A DNA stretch of 64,000 bases from Axinella damicornis (lineage: Eukaryota > Porifera > Demospongiae > Axinellida > Axinellidae). The position numbers and the translations under genes were made by a program. Location: contig OZ007507.1 of NCBI GenBank assembly GCA_963931865.1, positions 7,678,847 through 7,742,846 on the forward strand, in the 5' to 3' direction. Positions 33,290 through 44,377 of the stretch are shown here, in pieces (positions within the stretch are counted from its first letter, which is position 1; each line of letters begins with the position of its first letter). The notes below the pieces were generated by a model. The model saw only the letters and a program-made list of their open reading frames with translations, ran no database searches and was not told the DNA's origin.

Positions 33290-33580
33290 TGAATAAGAAA
33301 AGACTTGGAAAAAAAATTAAGCCTAGCAGTGCAGCCTCCCTCCAAAGGAAGGAAAAAAAGACTCGAGGAAAGAAGAAAGAAAAACCTAGCAACCACCCTT
33401 GCCTCCGACAGGTCAGACACCGAAGTGTGCTGCCTCAGGAGCGATGGTAGGTGGTTATAAAGGCATAAGTTATAAGTGTACCGTTTCTGAGATTTGGAGA
33501 GATTTTTTTGTATTGACATATATTGCATGTACGTCGTATCCCTACATACAGAGTCTACCGACTCTGTGATACATGTAGAA
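33290..33580 (+). mobile_element. Repeat P, partial copy 3
   Basis: It matches the last ~200 bp of repeat P (GGTGGTTATAAAGGCATAAG, then GTTTCTGAGATTTGGAGAGA) and keeps the terminal hairpin ACAGAGTCTACCGACTCTGT after GTATCCCTACAT. Confidence 0.65.
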
Positions 33581-33772
33581 TGGCGTATGACGTCATCAAT
33601 GGCGTAGTACGTAACAGACATGCATGCAGGCAGTATGTGTTCATCTCCACACCCCTCCTCCTCTCATTTCTGCATACACCAAGTCCTACCTACCCCTAAC
33701 CCTAGACATTTAGATGGATACTCTATAGATGTCCGGCCTCCTCCACAAACTCAGGAGAGATGCTCCTCTCAG

Positions 33773-33815
33773 GTGTCCCCTCCCCCCCTTCAACCCTGCA
33801 TGAGTGCCTTGAGAG
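33773..33815 (+). CDS. Possible USP-type exon scrap on the plus strand
   Basis: Between CTCCTCTCAG and a GTACAG donor, one frame reads VSPPPSTLHECLER and the next codons read YSR. TL-x-x-CL-x-R-(F/Y)-(T/S)-R is a conserved USP catalytic-core motif. The orientation is opposite to the other USP22-like exons nearby, so this may be an inverted fragment or chance. Confidence 0.3.
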
Positions 33816-34028
33816 GTACAGTAGATGCGCCCTACATTAAATCTCCACTATTCTCTAGAAGTAATCTTCACTAATCTGGCATCGTTCACTTGATGAATGA
33901 CCAGGCCTTCCCTGACATATGACAACCTTTGAGAAAGGAGGTAACTGTATGTCTAGCTCAATTGCTGGCTCCAGAGCATTCACTCTTTGGTCTTACCGAT
34001 GATGTCGATGGGGTACTGGTCCTGTTGG

Positions 34029-34101
34029 TGACCAGGGTGGGGAGCAAGGTCCAGCAAAATGTCTTGGTAAGGTCATGCAACTGTGGTGTATACCGTCCTG
34101 C
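34029..34101 (-). pseudogene. USP22-like catalytic exon fragment, 3' of the main one
   Basis: A minus-strand exon between TTACTGCAG and a GTAAGACC donor. One frame reads VYTTVA, a stop, PYQDILLDLAP and HPGHQQDQYPIDIIG, corresponding to the GVSTTIDPFWDISLDLP segment that follows QVC in USP22. The stop and a phase mismatch with the 35285 exon show decay. Confidence 0.5.
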
Positions 34102-34902
34102 AGTAAGGGGGGAGAAGAAGAGTGAGAACCACCTACAGATATGTGTCACAGGGACACAGGGACAGGATGAAAACACACGATGTCATAAACAGAAGAGGGA
34201 GGGAAAGGGGAGGGAAGAGGGTAGGCAGATAATATTAAGTTATGCCTGGCATGCAGCAAAATACACAGAATATACAGCAATAACAAGACACCTTTTTTGA
34301 AAAATTGTCTCGGTGGTTTGCTTGGTTTGCTGATACAAGTGTTAGACACTAATGATGGCTTGGGGTTAAACTACGTAACAAGATTTGCTCGGTAGCTAGC
34401 TATAGCTCTGGGATTAGATCAAATCTTGGCGCATGCTGCCGTGCTGATGAAAGACTTACAGTGTGTCAACAGGCAATACATCACAATTTGTTGCACCAAT
34501 AGACACATAATATTATGATGGACAAACTTCAATGAAAGGCGCACTGATCATACTTTTGGCTTTGTGTATACGCGAGCACACAGACAAAGTGCATGGCTTG
34601 AAGAGAAGACTTAGACTAAATTTGTCAATGGAAGATACTGATGTAGTCTACGAGCATCTAGCTACGTAGCTACACGTTGCCTACGTTGGCCCATGGTTTC
34701 TCGTTGCCTTCTTAGCCGTCTCCTCTCTCGGTCAGCTTGTACTCCTTGTTCAGGCCTTCTTTGCCGTTGCCTTTCTCAGTCAGCTTGTATAGTCTGCGTT
34801 CTTGGCACTCCTCAGACAATCATTCTCGCATATACCTTGTAATCCGATTTCTTGCTGTTTTAGCCTCTCTTGCTATAATCATGTCTGTGCTTTCAGTTGT
34901 GT

Positions 34903-35030
34903 AGGGTGCGGCCACATGCACATTACCAGTTAGTAAAATCCATCGCGCATGCGCACCAGCTATGTGGACAGACAGACATATACGTTCCCAGCACTGTGTC
35001 TCAGTGCTTCGGCGCCGAGACAAAAAATCA
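34903..35030 (-). repeat. Hairpin repeat Y, copy 1
   Basis: It contains the palindrome GTGCTTCGGCGCCGAGAC and CCCAGCACTGTGTCTC, with CGCGCATGCGCACCAGC downstream. Relatives lie at 37739-37840 and 57506-57630, the last in opposite orientation. Confidence 0.65.
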
Positions 35031-35284
35031 TGTACGATGTTATCCTACAGTGTTCTCGCTAGAATATTCAATTCAAAGTGGTTCAGGGGTGTGGTCAGTG
35101 GGTATGGTCACACTGTTGTGGGCATGGTCACTGTTTGGGGTGTGGTCAGGCACAATAGCACATGCACATGCGCTTTACATAGTTTAATAGATTGTGGTTT
35201 CCTTGGGTGACACCAACTCTCCTCCCCTCATACACACACACACAACACACACACACACTTCCCCTCACAACCTCACTAACTTAC

Positions 35285-35516
35285 AGGCCTGACAAATCAC
35301 ATCTGAGTGTATCCTTCCACCATATGTCTGATCCACAATGCACCCACAGTGGCTGGGCCCGGTAACGGTTGGGCCCGAATGGTGATGGAGAATTTCCAGG
35401 TCTGCTATATAGAAATCATGAGCATCCAGTTGCTCATAGCCGGTAAGATGGCGTACATGGGTTCAGACAAGAAGGTACTTGAAGGGGACATGGGGAGAGT
35501 CCACGCCTGAGAAGAA
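35285..35516 (-). pseudogene. USP22-like deubiquitinase catalytic exon, one stop
   Basis: A 232-bp minus-strand exon from CTCTACACAG to a GTAAGT donor. It reads FFSGVDSPHVPFKYLLV, a TGA (35463-35465), THVRHLTGYEQLDAHDF, LEILHHHSG, and HCGCIVDQTYGGRIHSDVIC. It aligns with USP22 (SAGA histone-H2B deubiquitinase) around GYEQQDAHEF and CNCIIDQIFTGGLQSDVTC, including two zinc-ligand-like Cys. The TGA falls where USP22 has Trp. The Cys-box exon was not found. The exon is preceded, in its own sense, by a ~190-bp pyrimidine tract. Confidence 0.75.
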
Positions 35517-35524
35517 CTGTGTAG

Positions 35525-35722
35525 AGCAAGTGGGAGGGAGGGAAGGAATAGGGAGGGAGGGAAAGATGGAAGGAGGGAAGAGGGAGGGAGGAAAGAGGGA
35601 AGAAGGAGGGAAGAGAGAGGGAGAGGGAGGAGGGAGGGAGGGAGGAGGGAGGGAGGGAGGAGGGTGGGAGGGAAGAGGGAGGGAAGAGGGAGGATGGGGG
35701 GAAGAGGAAGGGAAGAGGGAGC
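35525..35722. repeat. Purine tract (plus) / long pyrimidine tract (minus)
   Basis: About 195 bp of GGGAGGGAGGAA-type sequence on the plus strand. On the minus strand it is a pyrimidine tract ending about 10 bp before the acceptor of the USP22-like exon. Long frames read across it are artefacts. Confidence 0.9.
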
Positions 35723-35839
35723 CACATGATGACAATATACACAAGAGAACACACAGCATTGAATGGGTGTCGTCACACTGTTGAGGGCATGGTAAAGCAC
35801 AATAGTGCACATGCACTTCATATTGTCAATTAATCACAG

Positions 35840-36855
35840 AGTCGGTAGACTCTGTATGTAGGGATACGACGTACACGCAATATATGCTAATACAAAATAA
35901 TCTCTCCAAATCTCAGAAACGGTACACTTATAAGCCTTTATAACCACATACCGTTCATCTTCGAGTGTTTTCATGACCAACAAGACTCCTCGCGTCGCGA
36001 AAAACCGTCGCGAAAGTACCATACCAGGTACTCGCAAAACGGGCAAATTGTTTTTCTTTCTTCTTCTTCTTTCTTCTTCTTTCTTCAGACGGGCTAGCTC
36101 GTCGTCGCCTCAATCACCCATGATGGTTTTCGCATGAAACAGCAGCATTTTACACCGAGTAGTGCACCTGGCCATCGCTTTTTCGCATCCTCCAAGTTTT
36201 CACCAGGCGCTGCAGCTGCCCACTCAATAACTATGGCTTCTTTAGTCACGCCATTTTCTCGTTTGTACGCATGCGCGATCACTTAGCAACGAACGTAATT
36301 ATTACTCAAGATCGCTGAATTAGAAGTGTCTTGCGCCGTTGTGTTACTAGTATACTTGCTACTTCTGATATTATGGTCTTCAGAGTTCAGACAGGGATTA
36401 CTGCCTTAGTATCCATCCAGAAAGGGTTGACTTGGGTCTGATTCTTCAGCCAATGTGAATACCGGAGTCAATATAATTTGTCCATATACCAAAGCAAGGG
36501 CTCCTACTACTTGTGAGGACACCGACTTTTGCTCTGTGATGGCAAATTGCATGCGCTGCTGATAAAAAAAGGGCATAAACAAGTAATAAAAAACATTGAA
36601 AATGTAACAGGATGTAGGGATACCAGAACGGCAAAAAGTAAGGAAACAAGGCAGGGATGATCGCACAAAACAGTGAAGTATACAATCCCCCTACATATCT
36701 TTTTCATTATACACGTATATGGAAAAAGATCTCTGTAGGGGGGGTTGTATACTTCACTGTTTTGTGCGATCATCCCTGCCTTGTTTCCTTACTTTTTGCC
36801 GTTCTGGTATCCCTACATCCTGTTACATTTTCAAATGTTTTTTATTACTTGTACA
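35840..36855 (-). mobile_element. Repeat P, copy 2 (inverted relative to copy 1)
   Basis: It is the reverse complement of 30367-31519 over nearly its whole length, with the palindromic end at 36576-36855 and the terminal hairpin AGAGTCGGTAGACTCT at 35849. Divergence from copy 1 is low, with scattered substitutions. The short frame LEDERYVVIKAYKCTVSEIW is kept. Confidence 0.75.
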
Positions 36856-37556
36856 ATCATGATTGTGATGGTGTCCACTGTAATATTGTTGGGAGGGAAC
36901 GGCAAATGGATCAGTGGCACGGATGATTCACCACTCTGCCGTTGCAAAGAATGTGCAAATCAAAATGGTATCAGATCACCACAACAAAGCAAGGTCAAGA
37001 AAGGAGGAGTCATGATTCGAAGTACAGATTTAACTTCCCTTGCAGTAGCAAGAGGTTTGCACTAGATAGAGGTGAATCTGTATTTATCAGGCCTTTGGTC
37101 GAATTTTGAATCCATCGTAACATTCACTTCCAACAGATTCAAGTCTCAATACTAGTGCTGTGACCAATAACCAATAGTTGATCGATGTAGAGATCTTAAC
37201 CAATATATTGGAGGTAAAATCGAGATATCAAATCTGTTTACTGATAAAGCGAACACAAAATGGTCGGTCAAATGCAACAGTTTAGTACTTCAAACTCGTA
37301 GCAAACCATATAAATTATAACAAGTAACAGTACATGCAACATATTTCTCCACCCAATAATCGATAATCGGCATTAATAATTGTTATTCCACCCACAATAA
37401 TCGATAATTATTCAACCCCCAATAATCAGCGTTCATTCCGGGAGCAATATCACAGCACTACGCATCACTAAAGTGTACAATGATGTTGCCAACATCTTCC
37501 TTCTGTACTTAGCTGATGATGTGGTGTTTAGAGAAAAAACGGAATCAGATCACCAC
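36856..37556. other. No recognised gene
   Basis: AT-rich. It contains AATAATCGATAAT repeats near 37360-37430. No exon recognised. Confidence 0.35.
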
Positions 37557-37690
37557 CAAGACACAGACACCAAGGGCACCAGGGGCACATACAGACACGA
37601 GGTATACTTACAGACACCAGGGGCACATACAGACACCAAGGGCACATACAGACACCAAGGGCACATACAGACACCAAGGGCAATACAGAC
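37557..37690. repeat. Minisatellite, 19-bp unit
   Basis: About six copies of AGACACCAAGGGCACATAC, with variant first copies. Confidence 0.9.
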
Positions 37691-38445
37691 AACAGAACTT
37701 TGAAGCGATACTGGGCCAGCACACCAGAAGCAGACCCCAATTTTTGTCTTGGCACTGAAGTGCCGAGACACAGTGCTGGATGCGTAGGTACGTACGTGGT
37801 ACGTACGTGGTACGTACGTACGTACGTCGCTTTCGCAATGCGCCCGCGCAAGTGCTGCATGCTCTACACTCTTAATAGGGTGTCAAACGTATTTATAGCC
37901 TGTAAGTAGATCTTCAAAAGTGATTATGGGTTTGCATGGCTGCTCATGAATCCTCTTACCAAGATTGTCCTAGGCTATAATAATGAATACTCACTCATCC
38001 AATGTGCTGCACTCAGCCATCCCAAGTGCATACTAACTCACTCAGCTCTAGCTAGCTAGCTAGCTATATAGATAAGTGCTGAAAGAATTGGCCAAGGTGT
38101 TGACTAAACATCAAGCCCAGACACGACCATACTGCTTTCACCCTTTGGGTGAACATTCCTGACCCACCCCTTGCTCACACAGAACCTCCAAGGATATTGA
38201 CGCTCACTTAAGCTGAAAGTCTCATAGCTAACAGGTTTTACAGTCATAATAAAGGGTTAAGCAGCTGCCATGTCCTCTGCATGATTCTAGCTGATACCAA
38301 GTCATGCCGAGACACATCAAGTCTTTTTAAAGACTCACTTGTTATCTCTCCTCTGTCTAGCCTCTTGAAAGGGTTTAAGTTTTCACAGCAAATGAGGTCA
38401 ACCAAGCATCACTAATTAGCCATGCCCTTAGGTCAACACACAGGC

Positions 38446-38626
38446 CAGTGTGTGTGTCTTGTGTGTATCTGTGTGTGCATTGTGTCTGTGTGTGCGTGTG
38501 TGTCTGTCGTGTGTGTGCGCGTGTGTATCTGTGTCTGTGTGTGTCTGTGTCTGTGTGTGTCTGTGTCTGTGTGTGTCTGTGTCTGTGTGTGTGTGTAACT
38601 GTGTGTGTGTGTACGTACTTATGTGT

Positions 38627-38690
<64 letters not shown>

Positions 38691-38697
38691 TTGTGTG
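38446..38697. repeat. GT-rich microsatellite
   Basis: About 250 bp of GT with CT and other interruptions (GTGTCTGTGTCTGTGTGT). It creates spurious frames on both strands. Confidence 0.95.
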
Positions 38698-39326
38698 AAT
38701 CAAGCCAATCACGTCAAATGTCTTCTTGCAAGGCGTTCTCTTATAATATTTTGAACACCTTGTCAGATCTTATAAGACATTACTAATAGGGAAAAGATTA
38801 TTTAGCAAAGCTGAGCTAATTGGGGCAAGCCTGAGCAAGCCCCACACTAGCGTGACTTCATTGCGCTCTGCGTGTGTATGTTTGTGTGGATCTTGCAGTC
38901 AGCGAATTTCACTTGCACGTGCGCAATAATATTCAACAAACCCTATGCACTTCCTCGATGCAAGAAATAGTGAACCGTCTACCTGTTCGACTGACGATGG
39001 CGATAACAAAGATGGAGACCACTCTTGGACCTACCTATTCATTGGTTAGTGCACCATGAACATTCCGCCTCCTCGGTGGCGACACTGACAAAGACGGAGA
39101 CAACTCTTGGACCTACAGCGATGGCTGGTGATGTAGCTACCTGCTAGACTGCTTCAGCTATCATAAGAAACGCTAACCTGAGTCACAGTTGCTGTGATGT
39201 GCATGAGTATATGTCATAATTTCTGGCCTACTATGCTCATTGACCGATCACATTCTGATGACAATCATGTGACTGCAACTGCTCCTTGCATGCCCTGCAC
39301 GCGCATGGACTTAAGCTTCGCTCGGG

Positions 39327-39398
39327 CTAGTATTTCCATGTAAGCAGAACGATATAATAGCAAGATGCTACAAACCCTGCAACCCCCCCCCCCCCCCC
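39327..39398 (+). repeat. Repeat Z copy 1 with C16 run
   Basis: GCTAGTATTTCCATGTAAGC then AGAACGATATAATAGCAAGA recurs at 47319 and 49127. A C run follows at 39383-39398. Confidence 0.65.
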
Positions 39399-40153
39399 TT
39401 CCTTACCAGCCAATTACCCAACAAGTATTATACAACTTGTGCCACTACCCTACGATTTCATTCAGGCCTGGTAACATGGCTAACATTCACCAAGCCTCTG
39501 GGAACAAGGCCAAAACTCTGTTTACACGTCACAAAACAACCGTGCTGGCACAGTTTAGTACAGTTCTGCACGGTTATTAACTTGCTGTGTAAACACTAAC
39601 AGAACTGTACTGAATCTTGCTGGAATAACCATTCTTGGACCACCTACCCTTGACGTGCCAGCACGGTTAGAACGGTTGCGGTCTCAATCCAGTACCAGAA
39701 TGTAACGAAGACGGTATAACCTAAGTGAGCACTTACTGAATGTACAATGTACCTGGGACGAACCCACTCTGTCCTTGGTGCTTTCAGAAGAGCCAATAAA
39801 TACTAGCTGATTATGACAAGTACAGCGTGTTGTCTTGCTCTGCCTTGTCTGAACAACGTCACACCCAGCCTGCATACCGTGCTTTCTACTCCGACGGCCG
39901 GTGAGCTGTAAAAAAGGTAGCCAGCCATAGAGCTCTAGCTCGAGAGAACCACTTACACGTAAATTCACGTGAACATGGTTTCGAGCGTGGTACCGTTCGG
40001 ATATCAATGGCACTGATCAGTAATTTTTGTGTCGTGTCAACAAGGTGCAACACTCAGCCTCGTTCATTCGTTCTCGGGCCAGGGAACGAGGCTAACAATC
40101 AGCCTTCTTCCCTTGTTCTCGGGCCTGGGAAGGAGGCTACATGTAACACTCAC

Positions 40154-40284
40154 CAAGAAAGTGTCCAGCGGTCTTGACATGGATGTGCATGTGGATCTCC
40201 AGGTCAAAGCCCAAGTAGACACATGAGAGGCCCATGTGCAGGCGGGTGGAAGCAGTGACAGATATGACGGGCACACGTCTTTGC
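40154..40284 (-). pseudogene. USP22-like ZnF-UBP exon, frameshifted
   Basis: A 131-bp minus-strand exon from TTTTTCCTCTTAG to a GTGAGTG donor. It starts in one frame, AKTCARHICHC, matching the AKSCICHVCG start of the USP22 zinc-finger ubiquitin-binding domain. It then shifts to STRLHMGLSCVYLGFDLEIH and MHIHVKTAGHFL, matching the RLHSCLYCV...HIHEHAKAKRHNLA part. One indel separates the two, and some zinc ligands are lost. It lies upstream, in minus sense, of the catalytic exon at 35285. A second relic is at 49862. Confidence 0.65.
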
Positions 40285-40385
40285 CTAAGAGGAAAAAGAT
40301 GAATAGTCCTTACTTACTAGTGAGCAAGTCGCACACTCAGTGGATATTGGCCACATAAGTAGGTATTGTTGGCAAGTATTAGCTT

Positions 40386-40505
40386 TGTCCCCAGGTCCTC
40401 TCCCACTTGACCTTTGAACCACCGGCCATCTCCCACTTCAGTTTTGCTTTTCAAAGGTCAAGTATCCGCCCATTGGGAGAGGGTCTGGGGAAGACGCCAT
40501 ACATG
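40386..40505. mobile_element. Foldback scrap of the CCCAGG type
   Basis: TTTGTCCCCAGGTCCTCTCC and ACTTGACCTTTGA are answered by TCAAAGGTCAAGT and GGGAGAGGGTCTGGGGAA. It is a short imperfect palindrome, like others of the AGCCTCGTTCCCAGG group. Confidence 0.5.
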
Positions 40506-41309
40506 TGCGTGTGTTTCACAAGGAACTGTTCAGTTTGTATGCTCTGTATAGGGGCACGGTTGAATCTTAGCCAAATATGGTCTATACCTAGCAGGCCCTG
40601 CCAAGCTATCAATCCATTGTTTGCAGTATGGATTAGTGACGAAAAGCTGGGTGGGGCCTGGGAACGAGGCTATGAACCTTCAATAAAATAACATCCTATT
40701 TAAGTTGATGACACAGAATGAGTTTTGAACAAGCTTTGCCTAATGGGCATTGTTCCCAGCAGGAGCTTATGAGCCACTGAGGGTGGCATAAGCTCCTGTT
40801 CCTGGCAATGGGGGCGAGTGTGCAGTTAGGAAGCTGCCGCACAGTTTGTACAGGTTTTGATTGTGCTATGCTACTGCGGGCACATAACATACTGTGCAAT
40901 GTTCATGTATAGTGTCTCAATTTTCTCACACGTAGTAAAAACTTGGCCTCGTTCCCAGGCTCTCCCATGCGTGAACAAAAATTGTAATCGACCAAAAGCT
41001 GGGTGATGGACTGGCTAGAAAAAACTCACAATTCATAACTTCACCAATCAAAACTAGTCCTACAGTAAACAAACAGTTACAGCTGGTCCCCCTCTGCTTT
41101 GCTTTCTTACTGCAGGTATAACCAGTACCAGAGGAGGTGTTTGCTCACACCTCACCTCATCGGAGTTCCCAACGTCACCGAACCACTTATCCCATTGGGT
41201 GTTCACACATCATTTGCGACAACAGGGGTTGCTCAGAGGTCACAGCATTTGAAAATGCTTATTCATTTGCTAAAAAGTTGCTATTGAATCATCTCTCATG
41301 ACATTTTTT

Positions 41310-41455
41310 CCTCGAGTCAGTAGAGGATGTGCATGCATATTCAACAGTGAACTTAGAGCTTCCATCATCAAAGATATTATTTCTGCTTCCTATACCTCAG
41401 CAAAAGGCCTGAGTTTGATTTTCTGCATTGAATAAATGCTCTTGTAATCCTTTCA
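41310..41455 (+). mobile_element. Part of an extra Mutator-like terminal copy
   Basis: TTCCTCGAGTCAGTAGAGG and the following CAGCAAAAGGC...AATAAATGCTCTT match the segment at 44330-44425. It continues after the TTAA insertion at 42040, so it predates that insertion. Confidence 0.55.
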
Positions 41456-41459
41456 TTAA

Positions 41460-42035
41460 GGTTACGGGATCCCCGCGCGGTGGGCGTGGCCAGACAATTT
41501 GTTCAACCCCATTTTTCTCCCACAAAAATTAAGCTAGTAAAATCAAACTTACGTACTCGACACAAAGCAGGGAGGGTAGTCAACATGCAGACTAATCATC
41601 ATTACAGTAGCTCACACTGTAGCTGTTGTACGAAGGTTAAATCAGTTCCAGCAAACTATTCGCCAAAAATCTCCATTGCGAAGACCGCGAGCAACTCGAT
41701 TCCACTGTTGGGAGACACGCCATACGAAGCTCTAGGGCGGGACGTAAGTGTTTTGTGGCTAGGTTGAGCAGTCCTCGAAAGAACGACTCTTGAGTGTGAA
41801 TAACTGCCATCTTGACTCCCCTCTTTGAAATACAGCGCCGTATAACTTCGGAACGGTCATCAGTATTTACAAAAACGCTTCGTTCGGCCCTTTCTATACA
41901 GTTTGCGCCTATTTCAATACGGTCTTCCAAGTCCAGGTCGGATCACACGGCTTTATTTTTGGCGACAAAAAAACTATGAAATAGCGCTTAATTAAGTATA
42001 CGGCGTGCATATCCGCGTACAGGGATCCCGTAACC
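41460..42035. mobile_element. TTAA element F, copy 1
   Basis: The ends GGTTACGGGATCCC and GGGATCCCGTAACC are perfectly inverted and bordered by TTAA on both sides (41456-41459 and 42036-42039). The empty-site paralogue near 44425 reads CATTGAAGCTCATT where this locus has CATTAAAGCTCATT, so one TTAA was duplicated. It is 576 bp and noncoding. Confidence 0.85.
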
Positions 42036-42039
42036 TTAA

Positions 42040-42160
42040 AGCTCATTTAATATGCATGGCCTTTGACTTCTACTGACTCACATGTAAGACAGTTGAATAG
42101 GCTAAGCAAGCAACCTTAGCGAATGATATAGCTTCTGTCCTACACTGCAAATTTAAGGGC
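42040..42160. repeat. Left terminal inverted repeat of the Mutator-like element
   Basis: AGCTCATTTAATATGCATGG, GCTAAGCAAGCAACC and AGCTTCTGTCCTACACTG appear inverted at 44256-44377. The ~115-bp length fits Mutator-like elements. Confidence 0.65.
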
Positions 42161-42677
42161 TGTTTTTTTTGTTGAGTCCAGGACCCAGCCCTGCGATTGT
42201 CGATGGGGATTCCTGTTCGTGTCCGCATCCACATCTGAGTCCGTGTCCATGTCCGTGTCTGGGTCCGAGCCCGGCCATATCCACTCGCCCCAAGCCTAAG
42301 CCGTAAAGTTTTTGCCAATGCCACAGACGCGTTCCCTTCTGCACTGTCTTCTTCAGTCCACTTGGAGCACTCCAGTAGACTCCGTTGCCTTCAAGGTTTC
42401 GCAATGGCATACTAACTACACTAGCATAAATTGCACATGAGCAATGTACATGTGAAAACAATTTTTATGTGACAATCATTCTGATGCCCAGGCCTAGGCA
42501 CGGGTGGGCCCGGGTTTGGCTAAGCCACTGTTGAGGTAGGAACAGTCTGGGAATGTGGTTATGCCTGTTCGGAGTCCACAATGTACTGTCATTCCCAGGC
42601 CACTCCTTTTCGGTTTGTGTCAGCAATAATACATAGAAGAGCAAGGAAAAGACCTGGTCTCAATGATCACATGACCT

Positions 42678-42743
42678 GGTCTCAATTATCACAGCCTTAA
42701 TGATCACATTCATGTGATCATTAAGGCTGTGATAATTGAGACC
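42678..42743. repeat. Perfect 32-bp palindrome
   Basis: The arms 42678-42709 and 42712-42743 are exact inverses around a 2-bp loop (GGTCTCAATTATCACAGCC ... GGCTGTGATAATTGAGACC). It abuts the start of the transposase coding region. Confidence 0.95.
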
Positions 42744-42744
42744 A

Positions 42745-44100
42745 GTTTCCTGAGTTTCACCGTATCTTCTACTTCTTTCGTGATGGAAATGGAAAAGCAC
42801 TTGACATTATTCTCCTTCAGTACTACTTTGAAGGAGGGAAGGAAGTACCTGTTGTTGTTGCACCACATGGCCACAGCAAATCCAGCAAGCCTTTCTTTCG
42901 TACGTAGAAGAGTACACTGGATAGAATTCGAGATATGAGCCAAGAACTAAAGGCGAGAGAAGTTGTTAGCAAATTGTTCGAGAAGGCTGGTGGTTCAGTT
43001 GGCTGTACCAGTGCCAGTGAGGAACCGAGAAACCGTAAACAAGTTTACAATGCATGCCAGCTCACTGGTAGCAAGGGCAAGGATCCCATCCTTCATTTGA
43101 TTGAGCAGTTGCGTCACCACAAACTTTTGGGTTCCGAAGCATTCGTGTGTGAAGTTGGATTATCCAATTTCCCATTCTGTATTGGTGCATTGGAAAAGCA
43201 GCTCGGCGACATTCAGAGATTTTGCACTGACCCCAACAATTTCTGTGTACTTGGAGTGGATGGAACATTCAACCTTGGAAAGTTCTATGTTACTCTAACA
43301 ACGTATGAGCACCTGATGCTGAGAACGTAACCACTGGAAAGTCGCCCACGTTTGTTGGCCCTGCACTCACACACATGGAACGAACAACTGAAGCATACTC
43401 CAACTTTTCCAGAGTATGGTTGTCATGTGCCCTCCTCTGAAGAGGATCAAGGCTGTTGGTTCAGATGGAGAAGACTCGCTGATCAATGCCATTCAACTTG
43501 CATTTCCTGATAGTACCCACCTCCGATGCTTTATTCATGTCCGTGATGATCTTCTTCCGAAGCTTACTGGTCTATGTTTTTCTGCCTCGGCTAAACAAGA
43601 AGTGATTCGTGACATTTTCGGATGGAAAGTGCACAGCACCTACTACCAAGGTCTGCTTGACTCCCAGAGTTCTGCCGAATTCTATGAGAAACTGGGTGCT
43701 TTGAAGCCCAAGTGGGATAGACTGGAGAAGAACAAATCTGTCCCGGAGTTTCACGATTGGGTTGTGAAATACCAGGCAGTTATGATGGTCAACTCAATGA
43801 TTGCACCTGTTTGTGAGTCTGCTGGTCTATGTTCGTCTCCAGAGCAGTACACGCAGAATCATGTCGAGTCCATGAACAGAGTGCTGAAAGACACATGTGA
43901 CTATCACAAGATGACATGGATGAAATGCTGCAGAAGATTGAGTAAGTTGGATTGGAGAGAGCACTGTACGGTGGAGGAGATTTCAAGCTGAGGAAGGAAT
44001 ACAGTAATGTCGCTGTTGACCCCCAGAAGTGGCACAGATTGTCGGAGAAACAAAGACTCCAAGCAATCAAGCTCGCCCATTCATCACAAGTCACTACTGG
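42745..44100 (+). pseudogene. Mutator-like (MULE) transposase, broken
   Basis: The frames together read FPEFHRIFYFFRDGNGKALD, VVVAPHGHSKSSKPF, a stop near 42908, then ELKAREVVSKLFEKAGG, RNRKQVYNACQLTG and NNFCVLGVDGTFNLGKFYVT (first Asp). After a frameshift near 43327 comes GKSPTFVGPALTH. After another near 43430 come KAVGSDGEDSLINAIQLAFP (second Asp), THLRCFIHVRDDL and NHVESMNRVLKD (the Glu). A further shift near 43965 leads to YGGGDFKLRKEYSNVAVD. The order matches MULE-type DDE transposases of invertebrates. One stop and three or more frameshifts make it dead. Inverted repeats at 42040 and 44256 bracket it. Confidence 0.8.
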
Positions 44101-44255
44101 GCAACTATGAAACCAGGAACGGAATGGAACGAGGAACGGAATGAAAACTGGATGTGGTCTGTTAATTATCATGCAAGACATGCACATTGCAGGGCGTCTT
44201 TATTCACTGCACTGGTGGACTACACTGGACTCACCCAAAAATCTGTAAAATGCCT

Positions 44256-44377
44256 TTTTCAGTGTAGGACAGAAGCAAAGCATACTTATTTATTCACTAA
44301 AGTTGCTTGCATAGCCTGCTTTCGTCTTTCCTCGGGTCGGTAGAGGTCAAAGGTCACGTGCATATTTAATGAGCTTC
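44256..44377. repeat. Right terminal inverted repeat of the Mutator-like element
   Basis: CAGTGTAGGACAGAAGC and GTTGCTTGCATAGCC are the inverse of the left repeat. The outer part is also one arm of the 44-bp palindrome at 44334-44473. Confidence 0.65.

Noticed and set aside
35405..35821. Frames of 100-138 codons rich in Gly/Glu or Pro/Ser
   Set aside because: Low-complexity translation of the purine/pyrimidine tract. Only the frame in 35285-35516 has homology.
38428..38786. Long frames on both strands of the GT tract
   Set aside because: They are microsatellite read in several registers.
41460..42035. Element F as PIF/Harbinger with a 3-bp TAA duplication
   Set aside because: The two sides give TAA and TTA, not a direct repeat. 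TTAA fits both sides and the empty-site paralogue.
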